Shown: positions 24,030-33,781 of the stretch, in pieces | How positions within the stretch are numbered: the stretch's first letter is position 1 | How the letters are laid out: every line of letters starts with the position of its first letter | Notes under the pieces: model-generated | Told to the model about the DNA's origin: nothing | The model's database searches: none | What the model saw: the letters and a program-made list of their open reading frames with translations, nothing else | Origin: Apiosordaria backusii | Taxonomy: Eukaryota > Ascomycota > Sordariomycetes > Sordariales > Lasiosphaeriaceae | DNA length: 64,000 nt | Assembly (NCBI GenBank): GCA_030549205.1 | Contig: JAUKTV010000018.1 | Span: 372,001 to 436,000 of the forward strand | Reading direction: 5' to 3' | Made by a program: the position numbers and the translations under genes

Positions 24030-24248
24030 CTAACATCTCCCGCATTCATACCACTCACAAATCCCTTCACAAATGTTGGAACATAGGCAGCGCCCATTGG
24101 TGCAGAATCCCGTTCCTCCCCCACAGGTTCCTCGAGCTGTCGGCGCAAAACTGGATATTGTGCTGCCATCTGACAGGATGACAGGAGCAGGTATGGCGAG
24201 TCCCAGTGGGACGATGAGAAGCAGCGCAAATTTGATCACAGCCTTCAT
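24030..24248 (-). CDS. Secreted 8-cysteine mini-protein
   Basis: Single exon, 72 aa, starting at MKAVIKFALLL; an upstream in-frame ATG at 24296 would bury the signal peptide. A signal peptide covers about residues 1-19 (LLLIVPLGLAIPA). A short propeptide-like spacer is followed by a compact C-terminal domain with eight cysteines spaced C-x6-C-x4-C-x1-C-x3-C-x3-C-x4-C-x2-C, the last being the final residue. The spacing is dense enough for four disulfides in about 31 residues. The CxC and repeated CxxxC pattern recalls small disulfide-rich antimicrobial or effector peptides, but I match no named family. A TATA-like box lies about 160 bp upstream. No function is assigned. Confidence 0.65.
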   Translation of the reverse strand: MKAVIKFALLLIVPLGLAIPAPVILSDGSTISSFAPTARGTCGGGTGFCTNGRCLCSNICEGICEWYECGRC

Positions 24249-24738
24249 TGTGGCCCTTTTCCCAGAGGTGTGCGAGTGCGAGCTTTTCTGATTCAATCTT
24301 CTGTCGATGGGAGGTCGATAATAGATGTCAGGTCATGCCAATCTTGAACCATCTGGATATCGAGGGATCAAGAGCCTGAGACATTCTGCTTTGAGGGAAG
24401 GAGCTATATACACTCCGAAAACGGCAAATCTCCTAACATTATGCAGCAGAATGCTGTGTTACTGGAGGTGTTCATCATCTCGCTTGGAGATCGTTCCAGT
24501 TCCGTATTCATCCACAGGCACTGTCGGGTGATGAGGGGGATGACTTTGTTTGATGCCGGCAGTTGCTTGGACAGCTTTCATAGGGATCCATCTCTCCTTT
24601 CTTTATCTCCCGCTTCAGCCTTCCCGTAGCCCGGATATTCGAGAAGTAAAGGTTCTGACGTTTGCGGCCAGGGGATGTCTGCATGAAAGGCTTTAGCCAC
24701 ACTCGTTGATAACCTGGAAGATGATCGAATTTGAGTAA
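24249..24738. other. Spacer with possible extra 3' exon
   Basis: This region lies between two minus-strand genes. A frame open at 24702-24508 could be joined to the upstream 950-aa protein if the GTTAGT overlapping its stop codon were used as a donor. The simple stop is the better reading. The promoter of the mini-protein lies here. Confidence 0.5.
24404..24410 (-). promoter_or_regulatory. TATA-like box of the 8-Cys mini-protein
   Basis: TATATAG on the minus strand, about 156 bp upstream of ATG 24248. It supports transcription of the mini-protein as an independent gene. Confidence 0.4.
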
Positions 24739-27591
24739 CTAACCTGTCTCTGTTGTATCGAGCGTCTCCGTCTCGTTGCCTGTGTTCTCTTGCCTCTCAT
24801 ACTTTGCACCGTTGCCCTCATCGAGGGACAACCCATCTGTGTCCGTGGGCCAGGTGGAGTTCCTCCGAACCCTCGAGTGTTCTGATCTCATTTTTGTTTG
24901 TTCAAGGCCGAATCTTTCCAGCCCCAGTTCCTCCATTCGGTGGTGCAGACTGTCTATCCTTTTTGTATCATTCGTTTGCTGAGCCCGTCGGATGTCGCCC
25001 TCTATACCCTCAACCTCCCGCTTGATCACGTCCAGTCTTCGATCGATCCCTGCAACATCTTGTCGTTCAGCAGAAGTCTGGTTCAGAGACGCCAAAGCGA
25101 GTGCTTCTTCCAACCTCTCCTGGTTACGCAGAGTTTGCTTCCGCTCATTAGATAATTGCATAGCGCGGACCTGCTCGCGGGCACGCTCGAGTTCCCGCCT
25201 CTCTTTGGATAGCCGCCGTTCGCTGAGCTCCTCGCGGGCACGCTCGAGTTCCCACCTCTCCTTCTCATCCTGCCAGAATTTCGACGAGCGATGTTGCTCA
25301 TGATCGGCGCGACGCCTGTCCGTAACAGAATAGCGTTGGCGTTGTCGGGCCTCAGCAATGTCATCTTTGCTCCCCTGTCGACTGTTGATGTCGTTCCAAT
25401 TCTTCTCGAATCGAACTCGATGGTATTCCCGCTGCACTCTTTTTGCCTGGGCCCAGTGATGTTCTTTTTCCCGAGATGTGGGCGCTAAAGCTCGTAGGAT
25501 CATACACTGGGCCAAGCGGAGCTTTGGTCCTGCCGGCTCGCCATCGCAAAGAATGTCTCGTCTGAGCTGCCTCCGGGCAGAGTTGGTGTGAGCCAACATG
25601 TATTGGAAAAGATGCAACATCTTCAACGCGTCGAATTGTCCCGTACAGGACCATATGTCAGCCAGGCTGTCGACCACCTTCTCCGCGGGCCTCTCTCCTC
25701 GATACATTAGTTCCTGCAAACATCCGACTTGCATGTCCAAGTCCCCTAGTTCCTCGGCTGCCTGAAGGACTGTTCGGATCATGGCATTATCGGAGTCACT
25801 TGTTGATGATATGGATTTCGGTTCCCACCGGGGAACCTCATCGTCGGCTGGCGAGTATACCGGTAGGTTGGCGAAGGGGAAAGCTGCCGTGGGAAATAAC
25901 ATATCACCGCGTTTCAGGCCCCGGAAGACCATATCATCCTCAAATCTCTTGTAGCCGGACTCTTTGATCAGGATCTGGGCCACTGACCAGCGAAGGTAGG
26001 GTCGAGACATGGGGTAGTCCGGATTCTGGTCAGCGAGCTTGAAAACCTGTTTGCCAGCAAGCTCCATGCACCATCGTGTTGTTTCGTCTTGGTCCGACAA
26101 CTGACTAGTCTTCAGGGCTATCGTCGTAAAGATATCGAGTAGGGCAAACAACGTAGATTCGTCTTGATTACCCTTCTCCAGATCGATATATAGCTGTTCG
26201 AATCTCGAGATGTAGTAATGAAACGTCGTTTTGCTGGTGCCATAATGTTCTGTTTCAACATGTAGTCGTACCTTGATGAGGTCTATGGCCGTGTCGAGTC
26301 CAAAGCTGAAGAGTAATTCCTGGAAGATGTCTCTAAATTCCCAGATCATACCCTGATCAATGAAATGCTGATATAGATCGTTCCAGTCTCCTAAGCTCTT
26401 GCATTGATCTTCCGTTTTGCAGTCCATAACGACATGAGCCAGCATCTGAGCCTCCGTTGAATCAAGCCGAGGCCATCTCTGCCTCAAAAGTGACATCGCC
26501 GCTTCGCAGGCTTTTGCTCTGCCATCGATGATTTCTTGAGCTCCTAGATGAGCAGTATGGAGGAGCATATCCCACCCTAGCTGCAACAAATCCTGCGGCC
26601 GTGACGGCCAGTGGTTATTTGCCAAGGTCTCCAACTGGGCGTGCTGACCGGCTTCAAGGAGGCATTGACCGTACTGTAGCAAGACATAGCGATTGTCATA
26701 GAAATGTTCAAGTTGGTCTTGGAAAAGCTCGAGCGCCTCATGAAAGTGCCCAAGTCTTCGAAGCTTAGAACACTCTTCCAGTAAGTCTTCGAGATCATCC
26801 TGAACTGGGAGTGACAGGTGAACCGTGATATCCTGAGGTCGGGTGGGATCAACAAAGAAATTCGTTGATTTATTGGAGTGATTGGTATCTTCGTCGCGTC
26901 TCGCTTGATGCTTGTTCTCACCCCGCCCAGGTCGAGTATTGTAGGGTTGCTTTACAGATTCCCGATATCCTCGATACGTAACATCAACACTTTCGTCACT
27001 GGAGCTGTAGTGAGTGCGCGTGTTTGTCTGATGATTTGTGGCTCTGGTGTCTTCGTGGTGGTGTCTCCGCCCATCCCAACCAGAGTCTCGAACAGTCCTC
27101 CGCACCGTGACCTCAACGCTTTCATCATCAGAGTCAGTATAGTCTGATTCTCCAGAATGTTGGTAGATGCGGTTGTTGATAATGATTGGTGGCTGGCTAG
27201 TTAGCCATGGCTGACCGTATCCGTCGTAATCGTCTTCAGCAAAGTGCGTGTGCCCGATCACTCGTCCTGGAACTCTTTGATCCATCTCATCTGAATACCG
27301 TGGACCATGACTAGATATTCGCTGGTTGTTGATGATGACAGCTGGTGGTGGCGGTGGGGGTCCTGACGGCCTTCTGAAGTCAACGCGGCCGTTGTTGTTG
27401 GAGTGTTGCCATCTCTGTGTTACAATGGGTCCGGGTTGCTCTGCGGCACTTCTTGACATGTAATGCGGTCGTCGCTCACGAACATGTTCGTCTGTTCTTT
27501 CGCGAACCACTGTTTCTATGAAGCGGGGCTTGACATTTCGACCGTTTGTGGCATGGTGAGGATAATCATGATCTAAAGGATCGAGTGACAT
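24739..27591 (-). CDS. Large TPR-like/coiled-coil protein of unknown function
   Basis: Single exon, 950 aa. Residues 1-230 are disordered and charged and hold duplicated motifs: a Pro run followed by VIINNQRI (about 81-92) and PPIIINNRIY (134-143), then SDDESVEVT (154-162) and SSDESVDVT (198-206). About 255-640 is all-helical with TPR-like pairs (LRRLGHFHEALELFQDQL, LLQYGQCLLEAGQHAQLETLA), a likely protein-interaction scaffold. About 740-880 is a long Arg/Glu/Gln-rich coiled coil (ERARE, ERRxLERARE). The tail is acidic. No enzyme motif was found. It is head to head with the 562-aa gene, 507 bp apart, suggesting a shared promoter region. I do not recognise a named family. The lack of introns over 2.8 kb is unusual here. 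Confidence 0.75.
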   Translation of the reverse strand: MSLDPLDHDYPHHATNGRNVKPRFIETVVRERTDEHVRERRPHYMSRSAAEQPGPIVTQRWQHSNNNGRVDFRRPSGPPPPPPAVIINNQRISSHGPRYSDEMDQRVPGRVIGHTHFAEDDYDGYGQPWLTSQPPIIINNRIYQHSGESDYTDSDDESVEVTVRRTVRDSGWDGRRHHHEDTRATNHQTNTRTHYSSSDESVDVTYRGYRESVKQPYNTRPGRGENKHQARRDEDTNHSNKSTNFFVDPTRPQDITVHLSLPVQDDLEDLLEECSKLRRLGHFHEALELFQDQLEHFYDNRYVLLQYGQCLLEAGQHAQLETLANNHWPSRPQDLLQLGWDMLLHTAHLGAQEIIDGRAKACEAAMSLLRQRWPRLDSTEAQMLAHVVMDCKTEDQCKSLGDWNDLYQHFIDQGMIWEFRDIFQELLFSFGLDTAIDLIKVRLHVETEHYGTSKTTFHYYISRFEQLYIDLEKGNQDESTLFALLDIFTTIALKTSQLSDQDETTRWCMELAGKQVFKLADQNPDYPMSRPYLRWSVAQILIKESGYKRFEDDMVFRGLKRGDMLFPTAAFPFANLPVYSPADDEVPRWEPKSISSTSDSDNAMIRTVLQAAEELGDLDMQVGCLQELMYRGERPAEKVVDSLADIWSCTGQFDALKMLHLFQYMLAHTNSARRQLRRDILCDGEPAGPKLRLAQCMILRALAPTSREKEHHWAQAKRVQREYHRVRFEKNWNDINSRQGSKDDIAEARQRQRYSVTDRRRADHEQHRSSKFWQDEKERWELERAREELSERRLSKERRELERAREQVRAMQLSNERKQTLRNQERLEEALALASLNQTSAERQDVAGIDRRLDVIKREVEGIEGDIRRAQQTNDTKRIDSLHHRMEELGLERFGLEQTKMRSEHSRVRRNSTWPTDTDGLSLDEGNGAKYERQENTGNETETLDTTETG

Positions 27592-28098
27592 GTTTAGCGA
27601 TCATGGATGGATGGTGTTGATCATACGAGTAATTCTCAACATAAAACAGTCTGTGTCGACACCTTGGACCGTCAACTGGATTTGGAGAGAACAATGTCGG
27701 TTGTTTCGGTCAAGGGCGTAGCCTCTGACTATGCGGATGCGGATATTCAGGTCTGGTGCTGTGCCTCACTACCTGGTACCTTAGGTAGGTAGGTGGACCA
27801 CCATCAGGCACCCGCCACTCCCGTCCTGTCCAGACCACCAGAACTTTTGCAGCCAGAGCCTTGTTGGGGTTGCACGAAGCGGCGCAATATCACAGCATGG
27901 AGGCAAGCCGCACGCGTCGGCGCTTATCCTGTTTCAGGGGCACAGCCACGAAGGCTAGCAGTGAGTTGCCGATGTTCGTGAGCGGGGGAGCAGCGATTGC
28001 CATGACCGCTGATGACCACGATCTCACCGAGTCAACGACAAGAATTCATTGTCCTGGCTCAGTTCCCTCTGTCCCCAATAGCCCATCATTTACCGGCA
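27592..28098. promoter_or_regulatory. Divergent promoter region
   Basis: The spacer between two divergent start codons must drive both large genes. It contains a GGTAGGTAGGT tract next to a GGTACC palindrome at about 27776-27794. No TATA box is clear. Confidence 0.4.
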
Positions 28099-29787
28099 AT
28101 GGATCTGGCGACCGAAGCAACAACTATCCCCCCGACGCCGCGTCGTGGACCTGTCATACGTGTGCGCAGATATGGCCACAATGATTTCGAAAGATTCGAT
28201 GAAGAAATGGCGCGCGGATCCCATCTCTGTGTGGGGTCTGCCAGCATTGGCAAAGTCGATATCGACTGCAAATATCACTGGAAGAAAGCACAATGGGGTG
28301 TCCTCGGTGCTGCCGAAAGGCCCGCTGGCATCGTTTATATGGACATAACATTCAAACAGCCCCAAGGGTATTGGCTTCAACGCGCAAACGTGTTCATCAC
28401 ACTGAGCCAGCCCGATGAAGCTTCCATAGGCCCCCATAGCCATCGACATTCGGCCAAGTCGCGTCGTTCGCTTCGGTCGGACTACGCCGTCCAAATCACA
28501 CAACAATTCGGACCAAAGCACTTGACTGGGTCCCGAACAGTGCAGTCCGAGATCAAGTCGAACTCGCTTATCCCAACAATTGGCGCCATGGGCGTTGAGT
28601 TGGGAGGGATGGGCCATCAGTCCACCACATCCAAAGATCGTGTCGGCCAATGGGTGTTCAAAGGCACGGTGGGAAGACCAAAAGGCCCATATGATTACTG
28701 CACACTGGAGTGGGAGTGGATCGAGAACGAATTAGACCCTAATAGGGCGCACAAGCAAGAATACAACACGGCCTTTGCCTTCGAACACAGTGAACGGCCT
28801 GTTATTATGCGAGTCGACGTCCAGGGAAAGCTACAGAGCAAGAGTCGTCAGCTCAAACACGGATTCCTCAAGTTTTCTTCTCAGTTCGGAAAGGGGGATA
28901 ACTCCACCCTCACCCACCTCGACCTTAGCAAGACAACGGGCCTCAAGAAGGTTCTCGACCCAATTGCTGATGGCCTCGACATGGCCATGCAGATGGAGAA
29001 TTGTGGGAACACTGGTACGGTGGTACCTGACCCAGCTTCAGCACAGTTCAATTCCCCAAACCAGTCGATGAATGGCTGGCAAGATCCAAACCATAGTCAT
29101 AGTCCGCTCCGTGCTCAGCCCCAAACGCAGCACCACCGGATAGAGATAGATCAGGCCCGACCGCAGCGACCAAATCACCATCATGATCACGCATCTCTCG
29201 ATCCTATCCTACAATCTCTCCGCCGACGCCAAGCAGGAGCCACACAACAAGTTCCTGCTCACGTTCGACTAGAGGAAATGACCACCACGGTTGTCGGAGA
29301 AGATGACTCTGGATACGGGACGCAGGCTCCCGATGACATTGACCATCATCGCCATGCCGAGCACATCATCAAAACGATACCCTCCGCTGCTCACAGGATC
29401 CCACCTCCGTCACAGAATGACGCCCTTGAGCAAGCCATCAAGGAAATTTCCCGGGTCCCCGCGATTATCATTCTCGTCAACTTTCTTGCTGCCATTGCGC
29501 GATGGCTTTCAAGGTCACAGCCATCCCCCGTCATCCATCCCAGTGGTATAGAACGAGACGGGAATAAAAAGCCAAACATGATACACCGATCTGGTGGTAG
29601 CTCTGGGAGCGAGGTGTCTGGGTCGTCTGAGAGTTTGACATGGGAAGGATCACCACCTCGTGTGCTTCAAGCACCAAAAAACATGTCGCATGGAAGAGGT
29701 TCAGATGGACACTCTCAAGGTCAGCGGAGAGTATCGATCGGAGTTGGGAGGAGACACATGAGGTACCAACCATCTGACTACTACTAG
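28099..29787 (+). CDS. Unknown protein with beta-rich N-domain and C-terminal hydrophobic helix
   Basis: Single exon, 562 aa from ATG 28099; an in-frame ATG at 28012 would add 29 residues but has poorer context and an unconserved-looking leader. Residues 1-270 look like a folded beta-rich domain (KYHWKKAQWGVLG, GIVYMDITFKQPQGYWL, QWVFKGTVGRPKG, YCTLEWEWIENELDP, YNTAFAFEHSERPVIMRVDVQG). The middle is a His/Gln/Pro-rich linker. A hydrophobic helix, VPAIIILVNFLAAIARW, lies at about 453-469 and could be a membrane anchor. The tail is Ser/Arg-rich and disordered. I recognise no named family. The head-to-head arrangement with the 950-aa scaffold protein suggests coordinated expression and possibly a physical partnership, which is inference only. 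Confidence 0.75.
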   Translation: MDLATEATTIPPTPRRGPVIRVRRYGHNDFERFDEEMARGSHLCVGSASIGKVDIDCKYHWKKAQWGVLGAAERPAGIVYMDITFKQPQGYWLQRANVFITLSQPDEASIGPHSHRHSAKSRRSLRSDYAVQITQQFGPKHLTGSRTVQSEIKSNSLIPTIGAMGVELGGMGHQSTTSKDRVGQWVFKGTVGRPKGPYDYCTLEWEWIENELDPNRAHKQEYNTAFAFEHSERPVIMRVDVQGKLQSKSRQLKHGFLKFSSQFGKGDNSTLTHLDLSKTTGLKKVLDPIADGLDMAMQMENCGNTGTVVPDPASAQFNSPNQSMNGWQDPNHSHSPLRAQPQTQHHRIEIDQARPQRPNHHHDHASLDPILQSLRRRQAGATQQVPAHVRLEEMTTTVVGEDDSGYGTQAPDDIDHHRHAEHIIKTIPSAAHRIPPPSQNDALEQAIKEISRVPAIIILVNFLAAIARWLSRSQPSPVIHPSGIERDGNKKPNMIHRSGGSSGSEVSGSSESLTWEGSPPRVLQAPKNMSHGRGSDGHSQGQRRVSIGVGRRHMRYQPSDYY

Positions 29788-30823
29788 AGAAGCTTATGAT
29801 TTCTTTTTAGCCTGTAAGCTTTCTTTCTTACCTATTCCTGTAAACTCATGCATGTAGTTACAACTACCTAATAACCGTACCAACCTTGTCTCAGCCTCAA
29901 ACATATGAATTCATGAGTCAAATTCCAGGAAACCAGCCCAGTGCCTCGGTGATAGAATCTGAATCAGCAGACGAAACACAATTCACTTGTCTGACTACAA
30001 AGTTTCAAACTGGCTGGAATTTTTATGATCACGGTGCACACATCGGGGTCGAAATGTAAACCCGGGCCAAGATGATCGCCGTTCAGTCAGTACGAGTCTC
30101 CGGAGCATCCCAAAATCAATGGAACATTTGCTCGGTTCTTCATATCCAACTCGGATACCCTACCTCCATCGTATACAATGCAAGGAATGGCTGCTACCTG
30201 TCGACCACGCGGTCATATTAAAAGTGCAACTATGAACGGGGATTTTTCCACGCTGTCTTGGGTCCTTTGCCTTTCTTGGCGTCAAGCAGATCCCAAAGCT
30301 TCGCCAGCAGGCTTTGGTCCTTTTGGTAGGAGAGGGGGGCTTCGAATAGATTGGGCTTTTTTGGATGAATATGTCTGGGCTCTCCGCCAAGCCCATTACC
30401 GGATGATGGCACCCCGCTCCGGAAGATGCCTATGACCGTTGCTCTGCGACCAATCCCGTTTATTGATTCTCGGTTCTCTTTTTTGGTCTTTTGCCTTTCT
30501 CTGGGTATGTGACCACAGACCGGGCCGCATGGATGAGCATGGATGGCCATTAACACACGCGTGGCAACGCGATGACGATGAAGGAAACCAGCCGGTAATT
30601 AAGTACGACTTCGGGAGTGGGAAGCAGAGACAGGGGGGGGTAAGGCAATAGAAGGAGCGAGTGACATAAGAAAGGGGGAAGCTCCTGCACCCTCCTACTC
30701 TGTCTCGGATGCTGCCGAGCCTTCCCATTCCTCCCAAGTTGCCGTGTTGTGGCATTCAAGGAAGTGCAAAAACACCAAAACAACAAACGAGAGGGACTCA
30801 TTCACCTAAGAAGTCGAAGCAAA
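29788..30823. other. Gene-free spacer, about 1 kb
   Basis: This is the 3' flank of the 562-aa gene and the promoter and leader of the AA12-type dehydrogenase. The minus-strand frames at 30160-30800 have no domain and overlap one another. I see nothing else. Confidence 0.55.
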
Positions 30824-32155
30824 ATGGGTCAAATCATCAACACCGTGGCGAGTGTTGCCGCCTTGACCGCGCTCTTCATCCCCGAAGTGGCCGCTCAGTC
30901 ATGCCCAGGTGTCTCCGGTCGGTTCACGCCTCGTATGGGTTCCGGGTACCGAGTCAGCTTGCTTGCTACCGGGCTCCGTCAGCCCAGGCATATCGCCATT
31001 GATAACGCCGGTAACCTCCTTGTTGCCGAGGGTGGTGCCCAGTCGGTTAGACGCTTGGTTCTCCAGGATCAGGGCAATATCGTCTGCGTTCAGTCCAACA
31101 GCCAGCTCAGCGGTACCAATGTGAGCTATTCCCATCACATCGAGGAAGAGAACCCAAGAAAATAACGCTGATGATAAATGCAACAGACCAACCATGGGAT
31201 CGCCCTTTCCGCTGATGGAAGGACTCTCTTTACCTCCAACTTGGCGTCTGTGAATGCCTATTCATATGATCCGGCAACAGGACAAGTGGGCTCTGGGCGC
31301 CAGATCGTGACGGGCATGTCCAACACAGGCACCCATCCGACGAGAGCCATTGCTACCTCCAAGTGGTCTCCCGACACCATTCTTGTAGCGCGTGGCTCGC
31401 AGAACAACATTGATACGACCACCACTCAAACATCGTCTGGTCGTTCCATGATCAAGACTTTTTCCATCTCTGCCGGTACGCAGTCGGCCATCAACTACAA
31501 CACCGGCGGCGAGGTCCTCGGCTGGGGTCTGCGCAATATCGTCGGCTTGACGGAGGACCCGGCCTACGGAGGTATTTGGTCTGTCGAGAACCAGATGGAC
31601 GATCTCCGCCTCAACGGACGTGACATCCACAACAATAACCCGGCTGAACGCCTCAGCTACCATGGCGTCCTCAACGCCACCACCAACCGGTACAAGGGTG
31701 TCAACTACGGGTACCCCTCTTGCGTTCCCGCGTGGGACCCCGAGAACGTCGGCGTCAGCGGGTTGGTTGTCGGCTCTCTCTTCAAGCCTGACGGCGTTCC
31801 CAATGCCAACGACTGCGCCAACCGCATGACCGGTCGTCTTCATTTCCATGCCCACACGGCTCCCCTGGATGTCAAGTTCACCGCCAACGGCACTGCCGCG
31901 TATATTGCCTTCCACGGCAGCTGGAATCGTAACCCGGCTGATGGGTACCGCGTCATGAGGGTCGACTTCAACAACGGTAATCCAGTCGCCGATGTTAGCT
32001 CCAAGACGGCCCAGATTCCAGTCATGGAGAACAACAATGCCGCCAGCTGCCCCAACAACTGCTTCCGCCCGGTCGGTTTGGCATTCGACGCCAAGGGTCG
32101 CTTGTATGTGTCGAGTGATACTACTGGCGAGATTTATGTCATCTATGGTGCCTAA
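30824..32155 (+). CDS. Secreted PQQ-dependent sugar dehydrogenase-like protein (AA12 type)
   Basis: Exons are 30824-31120 and 31187-32155 (421 aa), with a GTGAGC donor, ACAG acceptor and phase 0. The start is the ATG of MGQIINTVAS, giving a signal peptide of about 24 residues (ALFIPEVAAQ). The rest is a six-bladed beta-propeller of the soluble glucose/sorbosone dehydrogenase type: LRQPRHIAIDNAGNLLVAE, TNHGIALSADGRTLF, LGWGLRNIVGLTEDP, YKGVNYGYPSCVP, AYIAFHGSWNR and CFRPVGLAFDAKGRLYVSSD. The GLRN, HGSWNR and GYP signatures are typical of fungal AA12 enzymes, which oxidise sugars with bound PQQ and feed electrons to partners such as cellobiose-type cytochromes or LPMOs. No haem or cellulose-binding domain is attached. 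Confidence 0.88.
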
Positions 32156-33128
32156 GAGATGGGTTTCGAGAGGGGAAGAGACTTCGGCCGTGAATCTGTC
32201 GTCTTCGTGTATCTATTTTACCAGACTGAGTTAGAGAAGAACATGGCTGCCGATATTGAACGAGAAATCCTTAGCTTGCCCACCTACCTATCTTATCGTT
32301 AGACTAACCCAACAAAGCTGCCCCGTGAGACTCCATGGAATGCAAAAAAACCAGGAACAGAAGACGTCAAAAGGCTGGGCGCAGAGTGCCAAATAAAGCC
32401 ATGTACAGCTGCCAGCAAAAGAGCGAGAAAAAGCAATGTTCCTGAAGCTTGCAATTCAGCGCTCTTTCCCCTGGAATTGAGCCAAATCAGGGTCACAAGA
32501 TCCACCGGGCACAAATTGATCCCCACGATTACGGATAGATGAGAGAAATAAAATGTTTCGTTTTATTTTCATCGCTCATCCCTTCAAGACCTTCAAGACG
32601 GGAATATCAATCGTAAAATTGTAGGTTGGTATCTGATCGCCAGCCCATCAACAAAAACCCCAGGTCCAGGTCACCACCCACCGCGGAACAGCCAAGATTG
32701 CGGGGAGCAGCCCCACTGTGAGAGATGCCAAGACAGCATTGGCAACGACACGACAAGGAGCACCGCGAACGACAGTCCTTGGCATCGAAAAGCTTCATCA
32801 ACAACCATTCATCCGTCCCGGCATATATATTTGTTGATACCACCTTCATTGTGGTTTCTGTTCAGCCTTATGAAGCAGTACACTACACGCGCGGGGCAGC
32901 GAACAACGCCACCAGATGAGGTAAATGCAGCCCCAATTAGTCAGCGTGTTGGGTTCGGCTGGCTTGCCGTTTGGTTCCTGAGGCCGCACTGGTAAAGAGC
33001 AGCGACAGCTACAATTTGCTGTCTACCCAGTGGTAAGTTTTTCGATGCCATCCACTGACCCCCATCACTTTGCATAGTAGCCTCTCCCTATCAACAGCCG
33101 CTAACATCATAAAGAGAAGTAACAAATA
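32156..33128. other. Spacer before the pseudogene
   Basis: This is the 3' flank of the AA12 gene, with an AATAAA at about 32546-32551. No other gene or repeat was seen. Confidence 0.55.
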
Positions 33129-33781
33129 ACGTCTCCCGTTCACGGTAGACCACATAGGCTTTTCACTTCGGCCTCATGAACTATCTGCCAAATACGGTGA
33201 ACTCGATAGTCAAAATATCACTGACAATTCTCAGAATAAAGATCTCTGTCAGCTTGAAGATGCCGCAATCAACGACATCGTCCAAGTTCAGCTTGATCTC
33301 CGCTACCATCTCCTCTCGACCAGCAGTCCTTCACGTCGATATCCATCTCTGTAGGGCAACTTCACCTACAGCAGACACTTCAGTGAGAGAGGGTTAAGGC
33401 AGGGCTTCCGCAAAACTGTCAATGACATCGATGCCGACGCCTGCTTTTGGGAACGCGATATGGATCGATCAGGCGGCTTTGAATAACTTACCGAACTCCC
33501 GGCCAACAAGAACATCATCGTGGGCGTCATCACCAGTGAGTTCACTGAACTTGAGACTCTGGAAGAAGTGCGGCAACCGTTCTTGTAGACGGCAGATCAT
33601 GTGGCCAAAGGGGTAGGGCAGACAAGGAATGAAGCATTAAAAAGGCTGGGGGCCAGTCCAGAATTTGGATTTGCAAGCCATGACCTGGGGAACTCTGTCA
33701 CGAGACGACATGGCTGCAAAGTCGAAATTGGTGCGAGAATTGGCGGGAAGCATACCTTACGTATGCCTGGGAGAGCCTTGA
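33129..33781 (+). pseudogene. Decayed B12-independent methionine-synthase-like (MetE/UROD-fold) gene
   Basis: Protein fragments typical of the small fungal MetE/UROD-like family appear in order. An N-terminal part (DHIGFSLRPHELSAKYGELD then EDAAINDIVQVQLDL) runs from about 33149 to 33315. It jumps directly to the late family segment HVDIHLCR / GNFTYSRHFSERG at about 33332. Then come NIIVGVITSEFTELETLEEV, AADHVAKG-type, EALKRLGASPEFGFASHDLGNSVT and, in another frame, DDMAAKSKLVRELAG, ending at a TGA at 33779-33781. Damage seen: about 200 codons missing between the first two blocks, a frameshift at the CR/GN junction, in-frame TAA (about 33484) and TAG (about 33586), a frameshift near 33703, and ACG where the start ATG is expected (33129). 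The family uses a folate methyl donor. This copy cannot work. Confidence 0.7.

Noticed and set aside
24508..24702. Extra 3' exon of the 950-aa protein
   Set aside because: Would require GTTAGT, which overlaps the stop codon, as a donor, and gives an unremarkable tail; plain termination is simpler.
31262..31915. 217-codon minus-strand frame within the AA12 gene
   Set aside because: Antisense shadow without domain or signal peptide.
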